Positions 48,744-58,512 of a stretch of 64,000 bases of DNA are shown here, piece after piece (the first letter of the stretch is position 1; each line of letters begins with the position of its first letter). Made by a program: the position numbers and the translations under genes. Origin of the DNA: Microbispora hainanensis (lineage in GTDB: Bacteria > Actinomycetota > Actinomycetes > Streptosporangiales > Streptosporangiaceae); NCBI RefSeq assembly GCF_036186745.1, contig NZ_CP108086.1, positions 3,100,001 through 3,164,000 of the forward strand. Direction: 5' to 3'. The notes under the pieces are model-generated. The model did not search any database and was not told the DNA's origin. It saw nothing but the letters and a program-made list of their open reading frames with translations.

Positions 48744-50804
48744 TCAGGGTGTGGTGAGGTCGAAGCGGTTGACGGTGACCGCGCCGCCGAGGGATTGGGT
48801 GGCGTAGTTGAAGATGGCGAATCGGTAGCCCATGAAGAACTGCCAGGCGTTGCCCATGGTGAAGGCGGGCCCGAACGAGGTGAAGTTCACTCCGTCGGTG
48901 CTGTAGGAGAAGCGGGCCTGGCGGCCGCTGCCGGGGCGGATGTCGGCGTTGACCCGTAGCCAGATCCTGCCGCCGGACACGGGCGTGGAGGCCACTTCGG
49001 TGCCGGTGCTGGTGGTCTGCCAACTACTGTTCATGGTCAGGTTGTTGGTCGCCACCAGGCGGGTCTGGCCGTTGTCACGCCTGACGCCGATCCAGGCCGA
49101 GGAGTCGCGCAGCATCGCCAGCCCGGCCCGGTCGCCGTCGCGCATGGACGCGTAGTCGAGCTCGATCGTCGCGGTCGAGGACGGGCCCAGGATGCGGTGG
49201 GTCAGGGTGTTGCGGGCCGAGTAGAGGTCGTTGGTGACGGTGGCGGTCTGCAGGCGCAGCCCGTTGCCGACGCTGTATCTGCTGGTGTCGGGGTTGTGGT
49301 TCCACTCCCACTCGGGGCCGAGCCGGCTGCCGGTGAAGGTGTCGGTCCCGGTCGGGGGCTTGACCTGCCGGGGCGGGCGCGGCACGTTGGGGTAGGGGTA
49401 GGAGCCGCCCCAGGCGCCGTTCACGGTCTGGACGGTGGGCCAGCCGTCGGAGGTCCAGGTGATGGGGGCCAGCACGGGGATGCGGCCGCCGGGGTAGGCG
49501 TCCTGGAAGGCCATGTAGTACCAGGCGCCGTTTTGGGTCTGGACCAGCCCGCCCTGGTGCGGCACGCCGCCGCCGGAGACCGGGCCGCCCATGTTGAGCA
49601 GCACCTGGCGCATCTCGTACGGGCCGAAGGGACCGTTGGTGGACTTCAGCACGTACTGCCCGTTGGCCGGGCGGGTCAGGAAGATGTAGTAGGCGCCGTT
49701 GCGCTTGTACATCCGCGACCCTTCCAGGGTGCCCACGCTGGAGGGGGTGGAGAACACCTGCTGGCTGCGGACCTCGCTCTTGCCGTCGGCCGACAGTTGG
49801 GCGACGCTGATCTGGGTGTTGCCGTAGGCGACGTACATGGTGTCGTTGTCGTCGACGAGCAGCCCGGCGTCGTAGTAGCACTTGTTGATCGTGGTGTGCC
49901 GGTTCCAGGGGCCTTCGACCGAGGTCGCGGTGTAGATGTAGGTCTTGCTGAAGTCGATGCAGCCGCCCCAGTAGAAGGTCTTGTTGCTCGGGCGGTAGTT
50001 CAGGAACGACGCCCAGATCCCGTTGACGTAGGCCCGCCCGCCGTTCAGGTCGTATTTGGACCCGAAGTCGAGCGTGGGCACCGAGTGTCCGGCGTACTCC
50101 CAGTTGACCAGGTCGTAGGAGCGCAGGATCGGCGCGCCGGGCGAGTAGTGCATCGTGGAGGCCGAGTAGTAATAGGTGTCGTCCACCCGGAAGACGTCGA
50201 TGTCGGCCAGGTCCTCCCACAACACCGGGTTGGAATAGGTCGACGACGGCGGCCACGGCCCGCTCGTCGGACTCGGCGACGGCGACGGCGAAACAGACGG
50301 TGAAACAGACGGCGAAGCCGAGGGCGACGGCGAGGGGCTCGGCGAGGGAGACACCGATGGACTGGCGCTGGGACTGGCACTGGGACTGGTGACGGTCCCG
50401 CTGCAGGTGGTGCCGTTCAGCGCGAAGCTCGCCGGCACCGGATTCGACGAGGTCCAGGCGCCGTTGAAGCCGAACGACGTGCTTCCGCCGGTCGGGATGC
50501 CGCCATTGTAGGAGGCGTTGGTCACCGTGACCTGGGCGCCCGACTGGGTGTAGTTGCCGTTCCACAGCTGGCTGATCGTCTGCCCGGCCGGAAACGACCA
50601 GGTCAGGCTCCAGCCGTTGATCGGGTCACCCAGGTTCACCACGTCCACGTTGGCGCCGAAGCCGCCCTGCCACTGGCTGGTCACGGTGTAGGTGACCCGG
50701 CAGCCCGCGGCGGCGCGAGCCGAGCCGGCGGTCACGACTCCGAGGACGCTCAGCGCCGCGGCCAGCCCGGCCGCGAGCCAGCGCCGATGTCGAGTGATGC
50801 GCAC
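48744..50804 (-). CDS. secreted CBM2-GH43 glycoside hydrolase
   Basis: Extracellular hemicellulase, 686 aa. Signal peptide (WLAAGLAAALSVLGVVTAGS), N-terminal CBM2 cellulose/xylan-binding module (about 34-135, CRVTYTVTSQWQGGFGANVD), a Ser/Pro linker of about 50 residues, a GH43 five-bladed propeller (about 190-480; PVLWEDLADIDVFRVDDTYY with catalytic Asp, TLEGSRMYKRNGAYY with catalytic Glu) and a C-terminal GH43 beta-sandwich. Probably beta-xylosidase or arabinofuranosidase. GTG start at 50804. It follows the SGNH esterase gene by 27 bp and is co-transcribed with it. Confidence 0.9.
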   Translation of the reverse strand: MRITRHRRWLAAGLAAALSVLGVVTAGSARAAAGCRVTYTVTSQWQGGFGANVDVVNLGDPINGWSLTWSFPAGQTISQLWNGNYTQSGAQVTVTNASYNGGIPTGGSTSFGFNGAWTSSNPVPASFALNGTTCSGTVTSPSASPSASPSVSPSPSPSPSPSASPSVSPSVSPSPSPSPTSGPWPPSSTYSNPVLWEDLADIDVFRVDDTYYYSASTMHYSPGAPILRSYDLVNWEYAGHSVPTLDFGSKYDLNGGRAYVNGIWASFLNYRPSNKTFYWGGCIDFSKTYIYTATSVEGPWNRHTTINKCYYDAGLLVDDNDTMYVAYGNTQISVAQLSADGKSEVRSQQVFSTPSSVGTLEGSRMYKRNGAYYIFLTRPANGQYVLKSTNGPFGPYEMRQVLLNMGGPVSGGGVPHQGGLVQTQNGAWYYMAFQDAYPGGRIPVLAPITWTSDGWPTVQTVNGAWGGSYPYPNVPRPPRQVKPPTGTDTFTGSRLGPEWEWNHNPDTSRYSVGNGLRLQTATVTNDLYSARNTLTHRILGPSSTATIELDYASMRDGDRAGLAMLRDSSAWIGVRRDNGQTRLVATNNLTMNSSWQTTSTGTEVASTPVSGGRIWLRVNADIRPGSGRQARFSYSTDGVNFTSFGPAFTMGNAWQFFMGYRFAIFNYATQSLGGAVTVNRFDLTTP

Positions 50805-50831
50805 GAGGATCTCCAGGGGGATAGGGGTTCG

Positions 50832-51977
50832 TCAGGAGACGGTGCAGGGGTTTCCGTTGAGGGTGAACGCCGTGGGCTTGCCGGCGTTGCCGGTGTGGGT
50901 GGCCTGGAAGCCGATCTCAGTGGTGGAGCCGGGCGCGATCGTGCCGTTGTAGCTGACGTTCTGCGCCGTGACCTGTCCGCTGGAGGGCGAGTAGGTGGCG
51001 TTCCATCCGTTGGTGATGGTCTGCCCGCTGGGCAGGGTGAAGGTCAGCGACCAGCCGTTGACGGTGGAGGAGCCGGTGTTGGTGACGGCGATCTGCTCGG
51101 TCAGGCCCTCGTTCCAGGCGTTGACCGTCGCGTTGACCCGGCAGGCGCCCGAACCCGCGGTGGGCGACGCGGACGGAGACGGACTGGCGGAGGGGCTGGC
51201 GGAGGGGCTGGGCGACGGGCTGGGCGACGGGCTGGGGCTGGTTCCGGGACCCTGCCCGATGCTGCCGGGGACGGACTGGAGTGCCGCGTACCAGGCGGCG
51301 GCCATCTTGTCGTAGCCGTTCGCGGTGGGGTGGATGCCGTCGATGAGGTCGCCGGTGGTCAGCTTGCTGTGCATGTCGACCAGGTGGACGTGCTTTCCGC
51401 TGTTGGCCTTGGACTGGACGATGCCGGGGATCGCCGCGTTGAAGTTGCGGGCGGCGGCCTCCTGTCCGGAGTTCGACAGCGGGATGATGGTCGCGACGAA
51501 CACGTCGGCGTCCGGCGCCGCCGCGGTGATGTGGTCGATCAGCGTGGACAGCCGCTGCGGCGCACCGGACACGTTGTAGTTCTGCAGCACGTCGTTGGTG
51601 CCGATGTGCAGCAGCACCGTGCGCGGCGTGTAGGTGCGCAGCCAGCCGTTGATGTTCGCGTCGATCTGGTCGATCCGCCACCCGGGGTGTCCCTCGTGGT
51701 CGTGGTCGCCCAGGTTGCCCGGTCCGTTGTACTGCGACCCGACGAAGTCGATCGTGTAGCGGCCCGCGGCCAGGCGCTGCCACAACCCGATCCGGTAGCC
51801 GCCGGGCACCTGCGTGCCCTCGGTGATCGAGTCGCCCAGCGGCATCACCCGCACCCCGCCGTTCGACTCGGCCCGCGCGACGGCGGGTGCGGTCGCCACG
51901 ACGGTCACGGCCAGGAGCGCGGTGGTCAGCCGGCGTCCCCACCGTCTCCGTCCGCACCGCTCTGTGAGTGTTGACAT
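50832..51977 (-). CDS. secreted SGNH esterase with C-terminal CBM2
   Basis: Extracellular SGNH/GDSL hydrolase, 381 aa, like CE3 acetylxylan esterases. Signal peptide (LTTALLAVTVVATAPAVARA), catalytic domain with VMPLGDSITEG (nucleophile Ser), GTNDVLQNYN and DGIHPTANGY (Asp/His), a Ser/Pro linker, and a CBM2 (about 280-380, CRVNATVNAWNEGLTEQIAV). It probably removes acetyl groups from xylan beside the GH43 and GH10 enzymes. The ATG at 51977 follows AAAGGGG. First gene of the esterase-GH43 operon, whose upstream region holds a LacI operator. Confidence 0.9.
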   Translation of the reverse strand: MSTLTERCGRRRWGRRLTTALLAVTVVATAPAVARAESNGGVRVMPLGDSITEGTQVPGGYRIGLWQRLAAGRYTIDFVGSQYNGPGNLGDHDHEGHPGWRIDQIDANINGWLRTYTPRTVLLHIGTNDVLQNYNVSGAPQRLSTLIDHITAAAPDADVFVATIIPLSNSGQEAAARNFNAAIPGIVQSKANSGKHVHLVDMHSKLTTGDLIDGIHPTANGYDKMAAAWYAALQSVPGSIGQGPGTSPSPSPSPSPSPSASPSASPSPSASPTAGSGACRVNATVNAWNEGLTEQIAVTNTGSSTVNGWSLTFTLPSGQTITNGWNATYSPSSGQVTAQNVSYNGTIAPGSTTEIGFQATHTGNAGKPTAFTLNGNPCTVS

Positions 51978-52041
51978 CGCTGTTGGTCAACCCCTTTCGG
52001 TGACGATGAGATAGGTGGGCGGTCTCCGCCCTGCGGCCTGA

Positions 52042-52119
52042 CGGTCAGGCGCACCTGTCAGGCTCTACTGTCAGGCTCACCTGTCAGGCCCAACTGTGAG
52101 GCTTGACTGTTAGCGCTAA
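52042..52119. repeat. 13-bp tandem repeat, six units, running into a LacI operator
   Basis: Units of the form CTGTCAGGCTCAC start at 52042, 52055, 52068, 52081, 52094 and 52107. The last, CTGTTAGCGCTAA, has become the left part of the palindrome at 52108-52121. Confidence 0.9.
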
Positions 52120-52121
52120 CA
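52108..52121. promoter_or_regulatory. LacI-family operator TGTTAGCGCTAACA
   Basis: Perfect 14-bp palindrome centred on GCGC, the form bound by LacI-family repressors. It lies 131 bp upstream of the esterase-GH43 operon. The LacI protein at 54082 is the natural candidate; its paralog at 31605 is another. Confidence 0.75.
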
Positions 52122-52307
52122 TCAGCGCGACGAGAGGCTCCTCTCTTCGAAATGAGCAATGGTGGTGGTGCGCCGGAGCCAATACGACGTGAGGAGTGCC
52201 CGTCAAGCTCAAGCGCCCGCCCCGCTTCGCCCTCTCCGCCCGGCCTGCTCGTCTCAACTGCCACGATGAGGCGCGCACGGCGCCGCCGAGGGGAATCGCG
52301 ATGATGA

Positions 52308-54068
<1,761 letters not shown>

Positions 54069-54081
54069 CGGAAGAACGCCT

Positions 54082-55116
54082 TCACGGCTTCGGCGGGGCG
54101 GTGCTCTCCCGTACGACGAGGGTCGTGGCGAACTCCTTGCGGTAATGGGGGAGGGGTTCGCCACGGGCGAGCGTCACCAGCATGGCGGCCGCCGCCCCGG
54201 CCATCTCGGCCAGCGGCTGGTGGATCGTGGTCAGCGGTGGGATGGCCCATCGCATCGGAGGCATGTCGTCGAAGCCGACGACGCTGAGGTCCTCGGGGAT
54301 GCGCATTCCCAGTTGGTGGGCCGCGTGGTAGACGCCGATGGCCTGGCCGTCGTTGGAGGCGAACACGGCCGTGGGCGGGTCGGGCAGGCGCAGCAGCCGG
54401 TGGGTGTGCGTCAGGCCGTCCTCTATCTGGTAGTCGCCCTGGCAGATCAGGTCGGGGTCGACGGGCACCCCGGCCGTGTCGAGCGCGGCGCGGTAGCCGT
54501 CGAGACGGGCCCGGCTCGACAGCGCGTGCGGCGGCCCGGTGATGATGGCGATCCGCCGGTGGCCCAGCTCCAGCAGGTGGCGGGTGGCGGTGAGCCCGCC
54601 GTTCCAGTTGCCCGCGCCCACCGAGGGGACGCGGTGTCCCGGGTCGCCGGTCGGGTCGAGGAGGACCAGAGGGATCTTGTGCGTGGCGAGCCGCTCACGC
54701 TGGAGGTCGGTCAGGCTGGAGAAGACCGCGATGACGCCGGCGGGACGGCGGCCGAGCACGTCCTCAAGCCAGTCTGCGCCGGGGACGTGATTGCCCTGCA
54801 ACTCGGAGATCGCCACGGCCATGTGATGATCGCGCGCGACCTGTCCCACGCCGCGGGCGATCTCCGTCGGGTAGTCGCCGGCCAGCTCGTGGAAGACCAG
54901 CTCCAGCACGGCGGCCGGGCTGGAGCGCCGCCGCTGCCTGCGGAAGCCGTGCTCGCGGATGAGGCCCTCGATGAGGGCGCGGGTCTCGGGCGCCACCGCG
55001 GACCGGCCGTTCACCACCTTGGAGACCGTCGCCTTCGACACTCCGGCGAGTTCGGCAAGCTGTGCGAGGGTCAGCGGCTCTGGGACGGATGCGGACGGCT
55101 CGTCGACAACGGTCAC
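54082..55116 (-). CDS. LacI-family regulator of the xylan locus
   Basis: LacI repressor, 344 aa. HTH LTLAQLAELAGVSKATVSKV and NGRSAVAPETRALIEGLIRE; sugar-binding domain with VSRVPSVGAGNW-type and LRLPDPPTAVFASNDGQAIG motifs. Location beside GH10, GH43 and esterase genes suggests that it senses xylo-oligosaccharides. GTG start at 55116. A CGAAA-AC-TTTCG dyad lies 100 bp upstream of the start, perhaps for self-control. Confidence 0.9.
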   Translation of the reverse strand: MTVVDEPSASVPEPLTLAQLAELAGVSKATVSKVVNGRSAVAPETRALIEGLIREHGFRRQRRRSSPAAVLELVFHELAGDYPTEIARGVGQVARDHHMAVAISELQGNHVPGADWLEDVLGRRPAGVIAVFSSLTDLQRERLATHKIPLVLLDPTGDPGHRVPSVGAGNWNGGLTATRHLLELGHRRIAIITGPPHALSSRARLDGYRAALDTAGVPVDPDLICQGDYQIEDGLTHTHRLLRLPDPPTAVFASNDGQAIGVYHAAHQLGMRIPEDLSVVGFDDMPPMRWAIPPLTTIHQPLAEMAGAAAAMLVTLARGEPLPHYRKEFATTLVVRESTAPPKP

Positions 55117-55157
55117 AAACCGCAGTCTAACGTCGGCGTGGAGCCAAACCTTAATGT

Positions 55158-55227
55158 TTCGGTGATTAGCCGAATAATTTCAGTCGGTTACCGGGTTCGC
55201 GCTGCATGCCGAGTGCGAAAACTTTCG
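55158..55227. promoter_or_regulatory. possible operators upstream of the LacI gene
   Basis: Two dyads in the gap between the LacI start and the next gene's stop: TTCGG-N7-CCGAA (55158-55174) and CGAAA-AC-TTTCG (55216-55227). The second resembles CGAA/TTCG-type sites described for xylan-related LacI regulators of Streptomyces (from memory). They differ from the TGTTAGCGCTAACA site, so one regulator binding both is unproven. Confidence 0.4.
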
Positions 55228-55236
55228 GAAACCGGT

Positions 55237-56097
55237 TTACACAGCCGGGGCCGAGGTGCTGAACGCACTGGTAGCGGTGAGGGATGCGAGGCGCTCGGCG
55301 TCTTCGGTGCCGGGCTCGGCCGTGTAGACCATGATCCGCAGGTCGCTGCCCGTCACGGTGAGCACGTCGCAGTCGAGCGTCAGAGGCCCGGCGTCCGGAT
55401 GGTCGATGATCTTGCGCCCGGCCTCGTGCCGGCTGACGGCGCCGGATTCCCACAGCTCGGCGAACCGGCGGCTGTTCGCCCGCAGCTCCGCGACCAGCCG
55501 CCGCACCCGCTGGTCGGCCGGATAGCGGTCGGCGGTCGCGCGCAGGTCGGCGACCAGGGCCTCCTCGAACATCCGCAGGGACTCAGGGGTGTGCCGGGCC
55601 CGGCTGCCGGGGCCGAGGAAGTGCCGCCACACGGAGTTGCGCTGGTTGCCGCGCCACTCCGACGGGTCGCCCATCAACGCGGCGTACGGCGGGTTGGCCA
55701 GCAGCAGTGTCCAGCACGCGTCGAAGACCGCGACGGGCGTGCCGTCCAGCCGGTCGAGCAGCCGTCGTACGCTCGGGGTGATGTGCGTCGGCACCGTCCG
55801 CGGGCTGGGCGAGGCCAGCCCCGCCAGCCGGAACAGATGCGCGCGTTCGGTCTCCGTCAGCCCCAGGGCCCGGGCCAGGGCCTCGACGACCTGGGCCGAC
55901 GGATGGGACGCCCGGCCCTGTTCGAGCCGGGTCACATAGTCGACGGAGATCCCGGCCAGCAGGGCCAGCTCCTCACGGCGCAGACCGGCCGCGCGCCGTT
56001 GTCCGCCCGCGGGCAGCCCCGCGGCCTCGGGCGCGACCCGGTCGCGCCAGCGGCGCAGTGCCTCGCCGAACGCTCCCGTCGTTTCCGTCGTCGCCAT
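55237..56097 (-). CDS. XRE-family regulator with MmyB ligand-binding domain
   Basis: Helix-turn-helix regulator, 286 aa, of the XRE-MmyB class abundant in actinobacteria. HTH: AGLRREELALLAGISVDYVT, then RLEQGRASHPSAQVVEALAR; MmyB-like PAS-type domain from about residue 108 (FDACWTLLLANPPYAALMGD), thought to bind a fatty-acid-like ligand in MmyB. Start taken at the ATG 56097; a GTG two codons upstream is equal. Target genes unknown. Confidence 0.9.
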   Translation of the reverse strand: MATTETTGAFGEALRRWRDRVAPEAAGLPAGGQRRAAGLRREELALLAGISVDYVTRLEQGRASHPSAQVVEALARALGLTETERAHLFRLAGLASPSPRTVPTHITPSVRRLLDRLDGTPVAVFDACWTLLLANPPYAALMGDPSEWRGNQRNSVWRHFLGPGSRARHTPESLRMFEEALVADLRATADRYPADQRVRRLVAELRANSRRFAELWESGAVSRHEAGRKIIDHPDAGPLTLDCDVLTVTGSDLRIMVYTAEPGTEDAERLASLTATSAFSTSAPAV

Positions 56098-56112
56098 GCT
56101 CACCAGTCTGCA

Positions 56113-56247
56113 TCACCGGAGCTCCTCGAAGAGAGCGGCCGTCCGTACGGCGGTGCCCTGAGCCCGGCGCCCGGTGCTCAGCAAGGCGAGCACCAGGAAC
56201 CGGCGGCGCCGGCTCAGCTCGCCCACCGGCAAGGTTGCGGTAGTCAT
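56113..56247 (-). CDS. small basic ORF, 44 aa, doubtful
   Basis: ATG at 56247 to TGA at 56113. The product begins MTTATLPVGELSRRRRFLVL and ends TAALFEELR; third positions are GC-rich. The RRRRFLVLALL stretch recalls the first residues of a membrane transporter, so this may be the stump of a deleted gene, or simply a chance frame. It runs toward the XRE gene 15 bp away. No ribosome site was seen. Confidence 0.3.
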   Translation of the reverse strand: MTTATLPVGELSRRRRFLVLALLSTGRRAQGTAVRTAALFEELR

Positions 56248-56347
56248 GCCCGCGACCGTAGGAATTCGAGCGCGCTCGAGGTCAAGCGCGGCGGCGGGCC
56301 GGCCTCGCCCGGTTGAACACATCCGCGAATCGGGGTTCATTGCGTGC

Positions 56348-57628
56348 ATGCGCAGTCGCTTGAGGAAGCGCACAAAACCGGCTGGCACCGCGGGCGGGTC
56401 GCTGGCGCGCAATCGCGAGTTCCGCCTGCTGTGGCTCAGCTTCACGATGTCGGTTGCGGGCGACCAGATCTTCCCCGTCACGGTCACGATCGCGGCCCTC
56501 AACGCGGGCGGCACCGCCTCGACCGTCGGCGCGATCTTCACCTGCCGGTGGATCGCGTTGATCGTGTTCGCGCTGCTCGGCGGATTGTGGGCCGACCGGT
56601 TGCCCCGCCGTACGGTGATGGTCGCCTCACTGGCCTTCCAGTGCTGCGTGGCCGCCGCCGGGCTGTGCGGCATCGCCTCGCCATGGCTTCTCGGGCTGCT
56701 GGTGTTCCTCGTCGGAGGGGCGGAGGCGTTCCACCGGCCCGCGTACCAGGCGTGCCTGTCGTCGGTCCTCACCCCCGCCCAGCGTCCGGCGGGCGCTGCG
56801 CTGACGGCCGTATCCTGGCGGCTCGGCGCCATGATCGGGCCCGGTCTCGGCGCGTACGTCGTGACCGCGTGGTCCGCGAGGATCGGGTTCCTCGCCGTGC
56901 TGGCGGCCTATCTGCTCGGTCTCGTCCTTCTCCTGCCGTTACGCGAACCCGTCGTCACGCCGGGGCGGCGGGCGTCCGCCGTACGGGAGATCGCCGACGG
57001 CCTGTCGGAGGTCGTCCGGCGGCGGTGGGTCCTGGGGATCATCGTCGCCGTCGCGCTCCAGCAGATGCTGACGATCGCGCCGGCGCAGGTCCTGCTGCCC
57101 ATCGTCTCCCGTGACACCTTCGGCGGCGACACCGTGTATGGCACCGCCCTCGCCCTGCTGTCGGTCGGCGGCCTGGCGGGCGGGCTCGTCAGCATGAGAT
57201 GGAAACCCGGACGGCCGGGGCTGGCCGGCGTCACCGGGCTCGCCCTCTACGGTCTCGTGCCGCTCGCGCTCGCCTGGCCGGTGTCGCGGGAATTCGTGTA
57301 CGGGTGCTACGTCACGGTGGGCCTGGGGCTGGAGATCTTCGCCGTTCAATGGGTGGTGAACCTCCAGAGGGAGATCCCCCCGGAGCGGCTCGCCCGGGTC
57401 ACGTCCGTGGACTGGCTGGCCGCCTCGGTCATGACGCCCCTCGGCCTGACGCTCACCGGTCCGGCCGTCGCGGCGATCGGCCGCCCGGCGCTCCTGACGA
57501 TCGGCGTGGTGGCCGGATTCGCCGTGCCGCTTGCCACCCTGCTCCTGCGCGGCATGACCCGCTTCCGGAGCGACGTCCCAACGCTCGGTCAGGACACCAC
57601 CCCGAAAGCCCCCACCCCCCTCAACTAG
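56348..57628 (+). CDS. MFS transporter
   Basis: Major facilitator, 426 aa, with twelve predicted membrane segments. It resembles the enterobactin/macrolide exporter-like MFS_3 group: NREFRLLWLSFTMSVAGDQI, the loop GGLWADRLPRRTVMVASLAF between helices 2 and 3, and FHRPAYQACLSSVLTPAQRP. Substrate unknown; drug or siderophore export is usual. The ATG at 56348 (MRSRLRKR) is chosen; upstream in-frame starts give an arginine-rich tail unlike the family. Confidence 0.86.
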   Translation: MRSRLRKRTKPAGTAGGSLARNREFRLLWLSFTMSVAGDQIFPVTVTIAALNAGGTASTVGAIFTCRWIALIVFALLGGLWADRLPRRTVMVASLAFQCCVAAAGLCGIASPWLLGLLVFLVGGAEAFHRPAYQACLSSVLTPAQRPAGAALTAVSWRLGAMIGPGLGAYVVTAWSARIGFLAVLAAYLLGLVLLLPLREPVVTPGRRASAVREIADGLSEVVRRRWVLGIIVAVALQQMLTIAPAQVLLPIVSRDTFGGDTVYGTALALLSVGGLAGGLVSMRWKPGRPGLAGVTGLALYGLVPLALAWPVSREFVYGCYVTVGLGLEIFAVQWVVNLQREIPPERLARVTSVDWLAASVMTPLGLTLTGPAVAAIGRPALLTIGVVAGFAVPLATLLLRGMTRFRSDVPTLGQDTTPKAPTPLN

Positions 57629-57639
57629 GGTCACCACCC

Positions 57640-58512
57640 GTGAGGATCCTCATCGTGGGCGGCAGCGGCTTTCTCGGCAGCGAGCTCGTACGGCAGGCCG
57701 CGGCGGAGGGTCATGCCGTGGCCGCGACCTGGCGGACCAGGCCGGGAACGGCGGCGGGAGCCGACTGGCTGCCGCTCGACGTCCGTGACCGCACCGCCGT
57801 GCTCGACCTGATCGGCGCGTTCGGCCCCGACGTGGTCGTCAACACGGCCTCCGGCGGAAACATGGCCTCCGGCGGAAACATGGCCTCCGGCGGATCGGAC
57901 TGGGTGACGACGGCCGTCGGCGCCGCCCACGTGGCCGTCGCGTCCGCCGCACACGGGGCACGCCTGGTGCACGTGTCCAGCGACGCCGTCTTCTCGGGTG
58001 AGGCGGTCACCTATGCCGAGGACCGCGTCCCCGATCCGGTCACACCGTACGGGGCGGCGAAGGCGGCCGGGGAGGCGGCGGTGCAGGCGATCACCCCCAC
58101 CGCGGTGATCGCACGGACCTCACTGATCATCGGGGACGGCGGCTCCGGGCACGAAAGACTGGTACACGGGCTCGCCTCGGGCGGCGTGAAGGGGATGCTG
58201 TTCACCGACGACGTGCGCTGCCCTGTGCACGTCCGTGACCTGGCCGCGGCCCTCTTGGAGCTGGCGAGCTCCGACCGCGCGGGGGTCCACCACGCGGCCG
58301 GGGCGGACGCGGTGAGCCGATATGAGCTCGGATGTCTCGTCGCGCGGCGCGACGGCATCGATCCGGCCCGGCTCCCGTACGGCAGGCGCGCCGACACCGG
58401 CCTGCGCGGCCCGCTCGATGTGCGGCTCGACTGCGGCCTGACGCAGCGGCACCTGACGACCAGGCTGCGCGGGGCCCGGGAGTTCCTGGCTCAGCCGAGG
58501 ATCTCGACGTAG
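57640..58512 (+). CDS. RmlD-like NAD-dependent sugar reductase/epimerase
   Basis: Extended-SDR-fold protein, 290 aa, of the dTDP-4-dehydrorhamnose reductase type. Dinucleotide loop RILIVGGSGFLGSELVRQAA, VHVSSDAVFSG with the catalytic Ser, YGAAKAAGE with Tyr-x-x-x-Lys. An 18-bp repeat (57844-57894) inserts TASGGNMASGGNMASGG near residue 70. GTG start at 57640, 11 bp after the MFS gene. Its 3' end overlaps the opposing rph gene by 22 bp. Substrate unknown. Confidence 0.83.
   Translation: MRILIVGGSGFLGSELVRQAAAEGHAVAATWRTRPGTAAGADWLPLDVRDRTAVLDLIGAFGPDVVVNTASGGNMASGGNMASGGSDWVTTAVGAAHVAVASAAHGARLVHVSSDAVFSGEAVTYAEDRVPDPVTPYGAAKAAGEAAVQAITPTAVIARTSLIIGDGGSGHERLVHGLASGGVKGMLFTDDVRCPVHVRDLAAALLELASSDRAGVHHAAGADAVSRYELGCLVARRDGIDPARLPYGRRADTGLRGPLDVRLDCGLTQRHLTTRLRGAREFLAQPRIST
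57844..57894 (+). repeat. 18-bp in-frame repeat in the RmlD-like gene
   Basis: Three units of ATGGCCTCCGGCGGAAAC (the first starting ACG, the last cut after 15 bp) encode the six-residue period MASGGN. Confidence 0.92.
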
